From JAMXLO01 sp963749575 (GTDB lineage Bacteria > Pseudomonadota > Alphaproteobacteria > Acetobacterales > Acetobacteraceae), in contig CAVVNM010000001.1 in NCBI GenBank assembly GCA_963749575.1, forward strand, positions 1 through 64,000: 64,000 nt of DNA, in the 5' to 3' direction. Within the stretch, counting starts at the first letter, position 1, and each line of letters starts with the position of its first letter. Made by a program: the position numbers and the translations under genes. A model generated the notes under the pieces. The model ran no database searches, was not told the DNA's origin, and saw only the letters and a program-made list of their open reading frames with translations. Positions 8,304-17,510 of this stretch are shown here, piece after piece.

Positions 8304-9317
8304 CTACGCCATCGTCAGCACCATCCGGAACCGCGCATCGCCCCGCATCATCCGCGCATAGGCCTCCGGCGCGCGCGCGAGCGGCATCGTCTCGATCATT
8401 TTGCGCACCCCCGACAGCGCGCTGAAGGCGAGCGTGTCCTGCGAGTCGATCGATGCGCCGGCGGCGTGACCAACGATGCTGCGGCTCGCGCCGATCAGTT
8501 GCAGCGGCGAGACCTGGATCGGTTCGGCATCGACGCCCACCACGATGAGCCGGCCGCGCACCGCCAGCCCGTCGATCACGGGCGTCATCGCCTTGGCGCT
8601 GGTGACGGTCGCCAGCACGGCCCGCGCGCCGCCGAGGCGGTTCAGTTCCGCCGCCACGTCCTCGGTCGCGTTGTCGATGTAGTGGTGCGCGCCGAGCCTG
8701 CGGGCGAGCGGCTCCTTGTCGGCACCGCGCGCAATCGCGACGGTGCGGAAGCCGAGCTTGTTCGCGAACTGCACGCCGAGATGGCCGAGGCCGCCGACGC
8801 CCAGGATCCCGACCACGTCGCCCGGCATCGCCCCGCTGTGACGGAGTGCGTTGAATGTGGTGACCCCGGCGCAGAGCAGCGGCGCGGCCGTAGCGGCGGC
8901 AAGTTCGTCGGGGATCGCAGCGAGCGCATCGGCCGGGACCACGATCGCTTCGGCATAGCCGCCATCATAGGAGATACCGGGGATGCGCAGATTGCGGCAG
9001 TCGATCTGCCAGCCCCGCCGGCACGGTTCGCAATATCCGCAATGCCCGCCGAACCAGCCAACGCCGACGCGCTGCCCGGCCCGCCAGCCAACCACACCGG
9101 CACCGAGTGCGTCGATCACGCCGGCGATTTCGTGCCCGGGGATGCGCGGGAAGGCGAGGCCGGGCCACTGGCCTTCGACGGTGAGACTGTCGCTGTGGCA
9201 CACGCCGCAGGCCTCGACGCGGACACGGACCTCGCCCGGTCCCGGCTCGGGCATGTCGCGCTCGATCAATTCAAGTGAGCCGGCCCGCGCCACCTGCACC
9301 GCATGCATCCTCGCCAT
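8304..9317 (-). CDS. Zinc-dependent alcohol dehydrogenase (MDR family)
   Basis: A 337-residue medium-chain dehydrogenase/reductase. Catalytic zinc ligands are visible as C40-H41 (GVCHSD) and H62-E63 (PGHE); the structural zinc loop is the four-cysteine block GHCGYCEPCRRG...C at about 93-109. The NAD(P)-binding Rossmann motif is GVGGLGHLG. The fold and spacing match AdhP/AdhA-type NAD-dependent alcohol dehydrogenases. The start is the ATG at 9317 with GGAGGAGG upstream; a GTG two codons earlier is less well spaced. Substrate specificity cannot be told. It may be co-transcribed with the small downstream gene. Confidence 0.92.
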   Translation of the reverse strand: MARMHAVQVARAGSLELIERDMPEPGPGEVRVRVEACGVCHSDSLTVEGQWPGLAFPRIPGHEIAGVIDALGAGVVGWRAGQRVGVGWFGGHCGYCEPCRRGWQIDCRNLRIPGISYDGGYAEAIVVPADALAAIPDELAAATAAPLLCAGVTTFNALRHSGAMPGDVVGILGVGGLGHLGVQFANKLGFRTVAIARGADKEPLARRLGAHHYIDNATEDVAAELNRLGGARAVLATVTSAKAMTPVIDGLAVRGRLIVVGVDAEPIQVSPLQLIGASRSIVGHAAGASIDSQDTLAFSALSGVRKMIETMPLARAPEAYARMMRGDARFRMVLTMA

Positions 9318-9502
9318 CGCCACCTCCTCCCGGCTGCGCGCGGAAATGCCGCGCCACAGTGCCGGTCACCGGAGAGTTGGCGTCACTGAACAACTTGTCA
9401 AAAGTCGCACGCCGAATTGACAAGCCTATTCAACGTGCTCCCGGATTGCGCTTTCTGGTGGTTGACTGCGAGCGGTCGGTCTCTTCAGTGTCCTGCGGTG
9501 AA

Positions 9503-9700
9503 TCAGCGACGGGCGTCCCCACCCGTCTGGCTGGCCGTGACAGCGATGAAATGGGCATTCTGCGCAGTGGCCGGCCGGATTACGCCTGGGATCTCGTCCG
9601 ACAGTGTGTTGGACAGAGGGCCTGCCATTTCGCCAGCATTGGCCGGGCCGATGCTGGCAAAGCTCACCGCCGCGATGGCGGCACGAAGCAGGATTCTCAT
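9503..9700 (-). CDS. Small secreted protein, 65 residues
   Basis: A 65-residue protein with a clean signal peptide: Met-Arg start, hydrophobic stretch AAIAAVSFASIG, and an ANA-GE cleavage site near residue 22. The mature peptide of about 43 residues is polar, has no cysteines and matches no family I recognise. AGGAGAGAGG immediately upstream of the ATG is a good ribosome site, the main reason to accept the gene. It reads away from the divergent enoyl-CoA hydratase. Confidence 0.5.
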   Translation of the reverse strand: MRILLRAAIAAVSFASIGPANAGEMAGPLSNTLSDEIPGVIRPATAQNAHFIAVTASQTGGDARR

Positions 9701-9916
9701 CGCCTCTCTCCTGGGCTGTCCGCGCATTTGGCGGGTGTTTCGGGCTGCCGTCCCCCGATACCCCGTCAAATAGACTTCTGTACTTGTCACGATAATCCGG
9801 CAGTCCCTCATAGAATTTATGCGACAGGCGCTGAAATGGCCGGCGAATTGCGTCCTTCTCCCGTGAGCGGTCGCGGCGGATACTCAGCTGGATGCTGCTG
9901 ACCCAGGAGGGCATCC

Positions 9917-10729
9917 ATGGCCGACCGCTATGCGCGCTACACCCGCCTTCAGTTCGATCGTCCGCATCCGCGGGTCCTGCGCATCACCATGGGGGGCGGG
10001 CAGGAACGGCCCAATCCGGTCGATGCAGCGATGCACCGTGAACTCGGCGAGGTCTGGCGGGACATCGACGTCGATCCCGAGGTGAATTCGGCCATCATCA
10101 CCGGCGCCGGCCGCGCGTTCTCGGCCGGCGGCGACTTCGCGATGATCGAGGAGATGATGGCCGACTTCGAAACCCGCGCACGGGTTTGGAAGGAGGCGCG
10201 CGATCTCGTCTACAATATCATCAACTGCGCCAAGCCCGTGGTGAGCGCGATGCGCGGGCCGGCGGTTGGCGCCGGGCTGGTGTGCGGGTTGCTGGCCGAC
10301 GTTTCGATCGCCGCCAAGGACGCGCGCATCATCGATGGGCATACGCGGCTCGGCGTGGCGGCGGGTGATCACTCGGTGATCGTCTGGCCGCTGCTGTGTG
10401 GGTTGGCGAAGGCCAAATACTACCTGTTGTTGTGCGACGCGGTGTCGGGCGCTGAGGCCGAACGGATCGGTCTGATCTCGCTCGCGGTGGATGACGCCGA
10501 GTTGGATGCCAAGGCGCTGGAGATTGCAGTGCGGTTGGCCGAAGGTGCGCAGAGCGCGATCCGCTGGACCAAGTATGCACTGAACAACTGGCTGCGGATG
10601 GCGGGGCCGTCGTTCGACGCGTCGCTCGCACTCGAGTTCATGGGTTTCAGCGGGCCGGAGGCAAAGGAGGGGTTGGCGTCGCACAAGGAGAAGCGTCGTC
10701 CCGCCTTTCCCCGTAACTCGGCGGTGTAA
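9917..10729 (+). CDS. Enoyl-CoA hydratase/isomerase (crotonase family)
   Basis: A 270-residue crotonase-superfamily enzyme. The oxyanion-hole segments are visible as GRAFSAGGDF (about 62-71) and MRGPAVGAGLVCGLLADV (about 109-126). The usual hydratase glutamates are not both evident: the second position reads LGVAAGDHS, with Asp where hydratases often carry Glu. It may therefore be an isomerase, hydrolase or decarboxylase of the superfamily rather than a classical hydratase. The start ATG follows CCAGGAGGG. Its last 83 bases overlap, tail to tail, the ion-channel gene on the other strand. Confidence 0.88.
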   Translation: MADRYARYTRLQFDRPHPRVLRITMGGGQERPNPVDAAMHRELGEVWRDIDVDPEVNSAIITGAGRAFSAGGDFAMIEEMMADFETRARVWKEARDLVYNIINCAKPVVSAMRGPAVGAGLVCGLLADVSIAAKDARIIDGHTRLGVAAGDHSVIVWPLLCGLAKAKYYLLLCDAVSGAEAERIGLISLAVDDAELDAKALEIAVRLAEGAQSAIRWTKYALNNWLRMAGPSFDASLALEFMGFSGPEAKEGLASHKEKRRPAFPRNSAV

Positions 10730-11207
10730 CCCGGCCCGGCATCGCCTGCGGGAACGGCCAGACTCGCTGCATCATCGCCAGCAGGAATGCGGTGCTCAGG
10801 CCAAACAGCAGCATGCCGCTGATTGCCTCCAACGGACCCATCAGCTTCCAGCGATCATCCAGTTGTACCGCGTCGGCACCGAGCGTGGTGACCATCTGCA
10901 AGGAAAAATAGATCGCACGCCGGTAGTCCGAAGCCGCACCAAGCCAGACATACGCAACGGCCCAACAAGACGCCTCGAGCCCGTGCAACACCGCGAGCAG
11001 AACCGATGCGATCCCGACCACGAGGGCAAACAAAATGAACCGTCCGTTGACCCGCAAAGGGGTCTCGATAGCCCGACCAAAGGCTTTGAGCATACCGATG
11101 CCGATCAGCGCAAGGCCAGCCGCATGCGTCACAACCGAAAACGTTATCAGCGATATGCCCCACATCCAGTCGCTGCCCCAGCCGCCAGTCGTACCCGCAG
11201 GAAGCAT
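10647..11207 (-). CDS. Ion-channel-like (two-TM potassium channel family) membrane protein
   Basis: A 186-residue inner-membrane protein. Hydrophobic segments lie near residues 15-40, 57-80 and 125-147, with a pore-loop-like stretch (YFSLQMVTTLGAD, about 100-112) before the last helix. The arrangement resembles small two-pore/ion-channel family proteins of Rhizobiales, where the loop normally reads TTLGYGD; here it reads TTLGAD, so the selectivity filter is incomplete and potassium conduction is doubtful. The ATG at 11207 follows AGAGGT. The 3' end overlaps the convergent crotonase gene by 83 bases. Confidence 0.65.
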   Translation of the reverse strand: MLPAGTTGGWGSDWMWGISLITFSVVTHAAGLALIGIGMLKAFGRAIETPLRVNGRFILFALVVGIASVLLAVLHGLEASCWAVAYVWLGAASDYRRAIYFSLQMVTTLGADAVQLDDRWKLMGPLEAISGMLLFGLSTAFLLAMMQRVWPFPQAMPGRVTPPSYGERRDDASPCATPTPPLPPAR

Positions 11208-11401
11208 CGATACCTCTCATATTCCATTAAGCAATTGCGTTCCCAATGGCAGCGCCATGACCGGAAGTTGCTTCGGCCTGATCCGCTCGCCAAGAAGTCC
11301 CAGGTTGACCCGAACGGACGCGTAATGCGATTCTGCGACCGCTGGGACGGAACCAAGGCGGCCCAGTCAGATGCAATTCTATGCATTGTGTCGAGGAAGC
11401 C

Positions 11402-13057
11402 ATGCGACGGATGCCGTTACGTTTCATTGCTGCCTCATTCCGACCCTGGGCGGACAGACCGATCCATCGGCCGATCGGACCGCGCCTCCTGATCGCAGCG
11501 CTGTTGCTTCCGATGGCCGCCTGCAAGGTCGGTCCCGACTTCGCCGCGCCGCCCGCGCCGGTCGCCGGCAACTGGCTGGAGTCGGGTGACGCATCGGTTC
11601 ATACCGATCGTCAGGACTACGAGCAGTGGTGGACAGCATACCACGATGCCACGCTGAATCGCCTGATCGATCTGGCCTATCGGCAAAATCTGACCCTGAT
11701 GGCCGCCGGCACCAGGGTTCTCGAAGCGCGCGCAACGCTCGGCGTGGCGGTTGGCGAGTTCTATCCGCAGACGCAGCAGATCGACGCGAATGTAGGCTAT
11801 AATCAGGCGAGCCAGGTCGATCCCACCTCCAATCCGCAGCACGAACTTGAAAACTACTGGCGCGCTGCGCTGGGCACCAGGATTGCCTGGGAGCTGGACC
11901 TCTGGGGCAAGTTCCGCCGCGGTGTGGAATCGGCCGATGCGTCATATCTGGCCTCGATCGCCACCTACGACGATGTGCTGGTGACTCTGCTGAGCGACGT
12001 CGCCACGACGTATATCGGCATACGCACGCTCCAGCAGCAGATCTATATCGCGCGCGAGAACGTGTTGAAGCAGCGCAAGGCGCTGCAGATTGCCACCGAT
12101 CGTTGGCACGGCGGCACCGCCACGGCGCTCGACGTGTATCAGGCGCAGAATGTCCTGGAGCAGACGGAATCGGCGGTCCCGCAATTCACCGCGCAACTGC
12201 AGCAGGGTGAGGATGCGCTCCGCGTGCTGCTTGGCATGACGCCGGCATCGCTGGACGAGCTGCTTACCGGTCCGGAGACCATACCGGTCCCTCCGAACGA
12301 CGTCGCGGTGGGCATTCCGGCCGATCTGATTCGCCGACGGCCGGACATTCGCAGCGCTGAACTCAAGGCCGCCGCCCAGAGCGCACAGATCGGGTTGGCC
12401 AAGGCCGATCTGTTCCCGGCATTCTCGCTTACTGGTGCGTTCGGTACCGTGGCCGGAACCACGGGCAGCAACCGTTTGAACGGCGTGTTCACCGCACCGG
12501 GCATCCAGTTCGCATTCGGCCCCACCTTCAGTTGGCCGATCCTCAACTACGGACAAATCACCAACAACGTGCGGGTACAGGACGCGCGCTTGCAGACCCT
12601 GCTGATCGAATACCAGAACACGGTGTTGCGGGCGCAGCAGGAAGTGGAAAACGGTCTGAGCGGATACCTGCAGGGACGCCAGCAGGTCGTTTTCCTGCGG
12701 CGCAGCGTCGCGGCCGCCAACAGTGCGCTTCGCATCGCGCTCGATCAGTACTTGCTGGGAACCAGGGACTTCACCACGGTGCTGACCGCCGAGCAGAATC
12801 TGTATCAGGCGCAGAGCAACCTCGCCACGGCCGAGGGCAATCTCTCAACCAGCCTCGCATCTTTGTACCGGTCACTTGGCGGCGGATGGCAGATACGAGA
12901 GGGGAACGATGTCGTGAACGACACCACGCGCGACGAAATGCGCAGCCGGACCAATTGGGGCGCTGCGCTGCCGGCTGCCGACCGGCCGCAGCAGCCGACG
13001 CCAGGCCTTCCCGGTCCCGGCGACCGAGGACTGGACGTGCGGGCACCCCTGTGGTGA
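11402..13057 (+). CDS. RND efflux outer-membrane factor (OprM/NodT family)
   Basis: A 551-residue TolC-like outer-membrane channel subunit. The N-terminus carries a lipoprotein-like signal (LLLPMAAC followed by KVGPDFAAPPAP, the typical start of OprM/NodT mature proteins). The two long alpha-barrel repeats are evident, including VPADLIRRRPDIRSAE and the closing YLLGTRDFTTVLTAEQ segment. The ATG at 11402 has GAGGAAG upstream. It is the first gene of a tripartite efflux operon: its TGA stop overlaps the GTG of the adaptor gene, so translation is probably coupled. No local repressor gene is adjacent. Confidence 0.93.
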   Translation: MRRMPLRFIAASFRPWADRPIHRPIGPRLLIAALLLPMAACKVGPDFAAPPAPVAGNWLESGDASVHTDRQDYEQWWTAYHDATLNRLIDLAYRQNLTLMAAGTRVLEARATLGVAVGEFYPQTQQIDANVGYNQASQVDPTSNPQHELENYWRAALGTRIAWELDLWGKFRRGVESADASYLASIATYDDVLVTLLSDVATTYIGIRTLQQQIYIARENVLKQRKALQIATDRWHGGTATALDVYQAQNVLEQTESAVPQFTAQLQQGEDALRVLLGMTPASLDELLTGPETIPVPPNDVAVGIPADLIRRRPDIRSAELKAAAQSAQIGLAKADLFPAFSLTGAFGTVAGTTGSNRLNGVFTAPGIQFAFGPTFSWPILNYGQITNNVRVQDARLQTLLIEYQNTVLRAQQEVENGLSGYLQGRQQVVFLRRSVAAANSALRIALDQYLLGTRDFTTVLTAEQNLYQAQSNLATAEGNLSTSLASLYRSLGGGWQIREGNDVVNDTTRDEMRSRTNWGAALPAADRPQQPTPGLPGPGDRGLDVRAPLW

Positions 13058-14298
13058 GCGTTCTGCGCGCGATGGCGGCGGCCTGTCGCACGGCGCCGAA
13101 ATGGGCCGGCGTTGCCGTCATGATGATGGTGATCGTCGGCGCAACCGGGCTTCTGGGCCACTGGTGGCAAGGCGTGGCCGGTGCCGATGCGAAGCCGCTT
13201 GCCGCGTCGCGTACCGCACCGACGGAAACGGCTCAGGCTCAGGCACCGGCGGCGCCGACGATTCCGGTGGTTCGACCGCAGGTCCAGACCGTCAGTGAGT
13301 CGCTGGAGATCACCGGCAACGCCGCTGCCGTAAATCAAGTGAAGCTCATTGCCCGCGTGGTCGGTTTCCTGGACCAGATCCACTTCCAGGACGGCGCATT
13401 GGTCAGGAAGGGCGACCTTCTGTTCACCATCCAGCAGGACCAGTACAAGGCGCAACTGCAACAGGCGCAGGCACAGCTTCAATTGCAGCAGGCGGCGCTG
13501 CTCTACGCGAAGACCGAAGTGGTCCGTTATACGGCGCTGCTCAAACGGGACGCGGCCACTCAGGTCGATGTCGATCACTGGAATTTCGAGCGGGCGAGCG
13601 CGGAGGCGAACATCCTGGCGGCGCAGGCGCAGATCGCGCTTGCCCAGCTCAACCTGGGCTATACGGAGGTCAGGGCGCCGTTCGATGGCCAGATGGGCAA
13701 GCACCTGATCGATGTGGGCAACGTGGTCGGCGGCAATGGCCAGGAAGCCGCGCTGGCGGACATCACCCAGCTCGATCCGATCTATGTGGTGGCCAATATC
13801 AGCTCGCAACAGGCGTTGCAGATTCGCGCCAACCTGGATCAGCGCCGGCTCACGCTGGCCGAGTTGCAGCAGGTGCCGATCGAGGCCGCGCTGGGGGATG
13901 AAACCGGCTTTCCTCACCGCGGCACGATCGAATACGTCGCGCCGCAGATCGATGCGGCGACCGGCACGCTGCTGGTCCGCGGTATCATGCACAATCCCGA
14001 TCGGACGCTGGTACCCGGCATCTTCGTCAAGATCCGCCTGCCGATGGGCAAGACCGTGAAGAGTGCGCTGCTGGTGCCGGACCGCGCGTTGCAGGAGGAT
14101 CAGGGTGGCCGCTACCTGCTGGTGGTCGAACAGGACGACGTGATCCGGCAGCGCTATGTCCAGCTTGGCGAACTGACCGGCACTCTGCGGGTCGTCACCA
14201 GCGGCCTCAAGCCAGATGATCGCGTGGTGGTCGGCGAGCTCTGGCGCGCGACACCGGGGACCAAGGTGGTGCCGCAACTGACCACCATCGGTGGCTAG
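13054..14298 (+). CDS. RND efflux periplasmic adaptor (HlyD/MFP family)
   Basis: A 414-residue membrane-fusion protein. An N-terminal anchor (about 15-40, hydrophobic VAVMMMVIVGATGLLG) precedes a Pro/Ala linker, the lipoyl half-motifs around VKLIARVVGFLDQIHFQDGA, an alpha-helical hairpin (QYKAQLQQAQAQLQLQQAAL) and the beta-barrel/membrane-proximal domains ending at LKPDDRVVVGELWR. The GTG at 13054 overlaps the upstream TGA (GTGA), which favours this coupled start; an ATG at 13072 is the alternative. The protein bridges the pump at 14310 to the outer-membrane factor. Confidence 0.92.
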   Translation: MSVLRAMAAACRTAPKWAGVAVMMMVIVGATGLLGHWWQGVAGADAKPLAASRTAPTETAQAQAPAAPTIPVVRPQVQTVSESLEITGNAAAVNQVKLIARVVGFLDQIHFQDGALVRKGDLLFTIQQDQYKAQLQQAQAQLQLQQAALLYAKTEVVRYTALLKRDAATQVDVDHWNFERASAEANILAAQAQIALAQLNLGYTEVRAPFDGQMGKHLIDVGNVVGGNGQEAALADITQLDPIYVVANISSQQALQIRANLDQRRLTLAELQQVPIEAALGDETGFPHRGTIEYVAPQIDAATGTLLVRGIMHNPDRTLVPGIFVKIRLPMGKTVKSALLVPDRALQEDQGGRYLLVVEQDDVIRQRYVQLGELTGTLRVVTSGLKPDDRVVVGELWRATPGTKVVPQLTTIGG

Positions 14299-14309
14299 GA
14301 CGCACGCCG

Positions 14310-17300
14310 ATGATCTCCAAATACTTTATCGAGCACCCCGTCCTCGCGAATGTGCTGGCGATTGTCCTGGTGCTGCTCGGTGCCGTCTCGCTGTTCCGCC
14401 TGCCGGTGTCGGAATATCCCAATGTGGTGCCGCCCACCGTTTCGGTGACGGCAAGCTATCCGGGTGCCAGCGCACAGACTGTGATCGACACGATTGCCTT
14501 GCCGATCGAGCAGCAGGTGAACGGCGTCGACCGCATGCTCTATATGGAATCGACCAGCGCCTCCGACGGTACCTACAACCTGACAGTGACGTTCGCGATC
14601 GGAACCGACCCTGATATCGACCAGGTGCTGGTGCAGAACCGGGTGCAGCTTGCCCTGGCGTCGTTGCCTGAACCCGTGCAGGCCCAGGGGGTCAGCGTTC
14701 AGAAGAAGAACACCGCGATCCTGCAGATCGTCACGCTCGATTCGCCGGATGGCAAGTACGACAGCCTGTTCATGAGCAACTATGCGACGATCAACCTGAC
14801 CAATGTGCTGGCGCGACTGCCGGGTGTCGGCAGTGTCAAGGTGTTTGGCGCGGGCAACTACTCCATGCGCGTCTGGATCGACCCGCAGAAGCTCTATTCA
14901 TTCGGCCTGGAACCGAAAGACGTCATCAACGCCATCCGCCAGCAGAGCCAGAACGTGGCGGCCGGGCAGGTCGGCATGCCGCCGGCACCGAACGACACGC
15001 AATTCCAGTACACCGTCGATATCCAGTCACGGCTGAACGATCCAAGCCAATTCGGCGATATCGTGATCAAGGACCAGACCGCGCAGGGCGGCCGGCTGAT
15101 CTATGTCCGCGATGTTGCGCGCATCGAACTTGGTGCGCAGACCTATGCGCAGGATTTCAAGCTGAACGGCAGGCCCGCCGCCGGCATCGCCATCTATCAG
15201 ACGCCTGAGTCCAACTCGCTGCAGGTCGGCAAGGAGATCGCGGCAACGATGGCGGCGATGGCGCGCCGCTTCCCGGAGGGATTGCACTATTCCATCCCCT
15301 ACGACACCACGACGTTCGTTAATGACTCGATCAACGAGGTCTACAAGACGCTGTATCAGGCTGGCATCCTGGTGCTGATCGTCATCCTGGTGTTCCTGCA
15401 GAACTTCCGCGCCACGCTGGTTCCGGCCACCACGGTGCCGGTCACCATCATCGGTGCGTTCGCGGCAATGGCGGCGATGGGCTTCACCGTCAACCTGTCC
15501 ACCCTGTTCGGCATCGTGCTGGCGATCGGCATCGTGGTGGACGATGCCATCGTCATCGTGGAGGGCGTATCCAAGTACATCGAGCAGGGCATGTCCGGCC
15601 ACGACGCGGCCATCAAGGCGATGAACGAACTGTTCGGACCGGTGGTTGGCATCACGCTGGTGTTGATGAGCGTGTTCCTGCCGGCCGCCTTCGTTCCCGG
15701 GCTGACCGGCAACATGTTCGCCCAGTTCGCGCTGGTGATCGCGGCGACGGCGCTGATCAGCGCGGTGAACGCCGCAACGCTCAAGCCGACGCAATGCGCC
15801 ATGTGGCTGCGCACTCCGGTGCCCCCGGAACAGCGCAACTTCTTCTACCGCGGGTTCAACCGGCTCTACGACCCGATGGAGCGCGGCTACGCGGCGTTCA
15901 TCGGCCGTATGGTGCGCTACAGCGGCGTCATGGTGGTGATCGCCTTGTTGGTCGCTGGCGCGGGCATCTGGGAACTCGCCCGGCTGCCGACGGCGTTCAT
16001 CCCGATCGACGACCAGGGCTATCTGATCATGGCGCTGCAGTTGCCGGAGGGCGCGTCGCTCGGCCGCGCGACAGCGGCGCTGGAGCAGGCCGCCAAGGCG
16101 GCGCGCGAGATACCCGGCGTCCAGCAGACGATCGCGCTGTCAGGGGTCTCCGTGCTCGACAACAGCGCCGATCTCGCCAATGCGGGAACCGGCTGGGTCA
16201 TGCTCAAGCCGTTCGATGTGCGCCTGAAGGCAGGTGACCAGGACCTGCTGACGATCTACCAGCGCCTGCAGAAGGCGGTCGCCTCGCTGCCTGACGGACA
16301 AGCGTTCGTGCTGCCGCCGCCGCCGATTCAGGGCATCGGCAATGCCGGCGGCTTCCAGATGCAGCTCGAGCTGCTCGGCGGCAGCTTCGACTATCAGAAG
16401 CTGAACAATCTGACGCAGGAAATCATCAAGCAGGCCAGCAGCGATCCCGCACTGGCGAACGTGCTTTCCACGTTCAAGCCCGATGCGCCGCATGTCGCAC
16501 TGACCGTGGATCGCGCCAGGGCGGAAACCCTGCGGGTGTCCGTGGGCGACATATTCGCGACACTCACCGACTATGTCGGATCGACCTACGTCAATCAGTT
16601 CAACAAGTTCGGTTTGTCGCTACAGGTCTATGTCCAGGCCGACTCGCAGTACCGCCTGCATCCGGACGACCTTCTGAATCTACATGTGCGCAGCCAGGAC
16701 GGGCAGATGGTGCCGATCGGCGCGGTTGCCCACCTCAGCCCGGTGGTCGCGCCGCCGCTGATCACGCTGTACAATCTCTACCCGTCGGCCACGATCGTCG
16801 GCGGCCCCGCGCGCGGCTTCAGCTCGGGCCAGGCAATCGCCGCGATGGAGCAGATCGCCAGACGGGTTCTGCCGAGCGACGTCAGCTTCGAATGGACGGC
16901 TATGTCGTACCAGGAGAAGATCACCGGCAATCAGCTCTACTATGTGTTCGGCCTGTCGGTGCTGCTGGTCTATCTCTGCCTGGCCGGTCAGTACGAGAGC
17001 TGGATCCTGCCGTTGGCCGTGCTGTCAGCGGTGCCGCTGGCGCTGCTCGGACCGGTCATCGCCCTCACCAGCCTTGGCGCCGCCAACAACCTCTACACCC
17101 AGATCGGCCTGATGCTGCTGATCGCGCTGTCCGCCAAGAACGGCATCCTGATCGTCGAGGTCGCGCGCGAGCGGCGGATGGTCGACGGTCTGTCCATCCT
17201 GGAATCGGCGGTGGAGGCATCGCGGACCAGGTTCCGGCCGATTCTGATGACATCGTTCGCCTTCATCCTGGGCGTGCTGCCACTGGTTCTCGCGACCGGC

Positions 17301-17501
17301 GCGGGCGCCAACGCCAGGAAATCACTCGGCATCAGCGTGTTCAGCGGCATGATCGCTTCGACCTGCCTCGCCGTATTGTTCGTGCCATCGTTCTTCGCCG
17401 TGCTGCAGCGGTTCGAAGAATGGCGGAGGCGCCGGAAGCAGCCGACCGTCCACGACAGTATCGGTCCCGGGAAGCTGCCGGTAGCCGGCGAGTCCCGGTA
17501 A
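14310..17501 (+). CDS. RND efflux pump, HAE1 family (AcrB/MexB-like)
   Basis: A 1063-residue inner-membrane proton/drug antiporter, full length for the family. The start MISKYFIEHPVLANV is the typical RND N-terminus. TM4 carries the paired aspartates of the proton relay (GIVVDDAIVIVE, about residues 408-419), and the late segment AKNGILIVEVARE is the standard TM10-11 lysine region. The protein has two large periplasmic loops. It completes an operon of outer-membrane factor, adaptor and pump, so it probably exports hydrophobic toxicants. It ends 10 bases from the convergent MOSC gene. Confidence 0.95.
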   Translation: MISKYFIEHPVLANVLAIVLVLLGAVSLFRLPVSEYPNVVPPTVSVTASYPGASAQTVIDTIALPIEQQVNGVDRMLYMESTSASDGTYNLTVTFAIGTDPDIDQVLVQNRVQLALASLPEPVQAQGVSVQKKNTAILQIVTLDSPDGKYDSLFMSNYATINLTNVLARLPGVGSVKVFGAGNYSMRVWIDPQKLYSFGLEPKDVINAIRQQSQNVAAGQVGMPPAPNDTQFQYTVDIQSRLNDPSQFGDIVIKDQTAQGGRLIYVRDVARIELGAQTYAQDFKLNGRPAAGIAIYQTPESNSLQVGKEIAATMAAMARRFPEGLHYSIPYDTTTFVNDSINEVYKTLYQAGILVLIVILVFLQNFRATLVPATTVPVTIIGAFAAMAAMGFTVNLSTLFGIVLAIGIVVDDAIVIVEGVSKYIEQGMSGHDAAIKAMNELFGPVVGITLVLMSVFLPAAFVPGLTGNMFAQFALVIAATALISAVNAATLKPTQCAMWLRTPVPPEQRNFFYRGFNRLYDPMERGYAAFIGRMVRYSGVMVVIALLVAGAGIWELARLPTAFIPIDDQGYLIMALQLPEGASLGRATAALEQAAKAAREIPGVQQTIALSGVSVLDNSADLANAGTGWVMLKPFDVRLKAGDQDLLTIYQRLQKAVASLPDGQAFVLPPPPIQGIGNAGGFQMQLELLGGSFDYQKLNNLTQEIIKQASSDPALANVLSTFKPDAPHVALTVDRARAETLRVSVGDIFATLTDYVGSTYVNQFNKFGLSLQVYVQADSQYRLHPDDLLNLHVRSQDGQMVPIGAVAHLSPVVAPPLITLYNLYPSATIVGGPARGFSSGQAIAAMEQIARRVLPSDVSFEWTAMSYQEKITGNQLYYVFGLSVLLVYLCLAGQYESWILPLAVLSAVPLALLGPVIALTSLGAANNLYTQIGLMLLIALSAKNGILIVEVARERRMVDGLSILESAVEASRTRFRPILMTSFAFILGVLPLVLATGAGANARKSLGISVFSGMIASTCLAVLFVPSFFAVLQRFEEWRRRRKQPTVHDSIGPGKLPVAGESR

Positions 17502-17510
17502 CTCGCTCGC

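Noticed and set aside
7749..9278. Long open plus-strand frame antisense to the alcohol dehydrogenase
   Set aside because: Composition is Arg/His-rich as expected of the complement of GC-rich coding DNA; no motif, and the minus-strand gene is certain.
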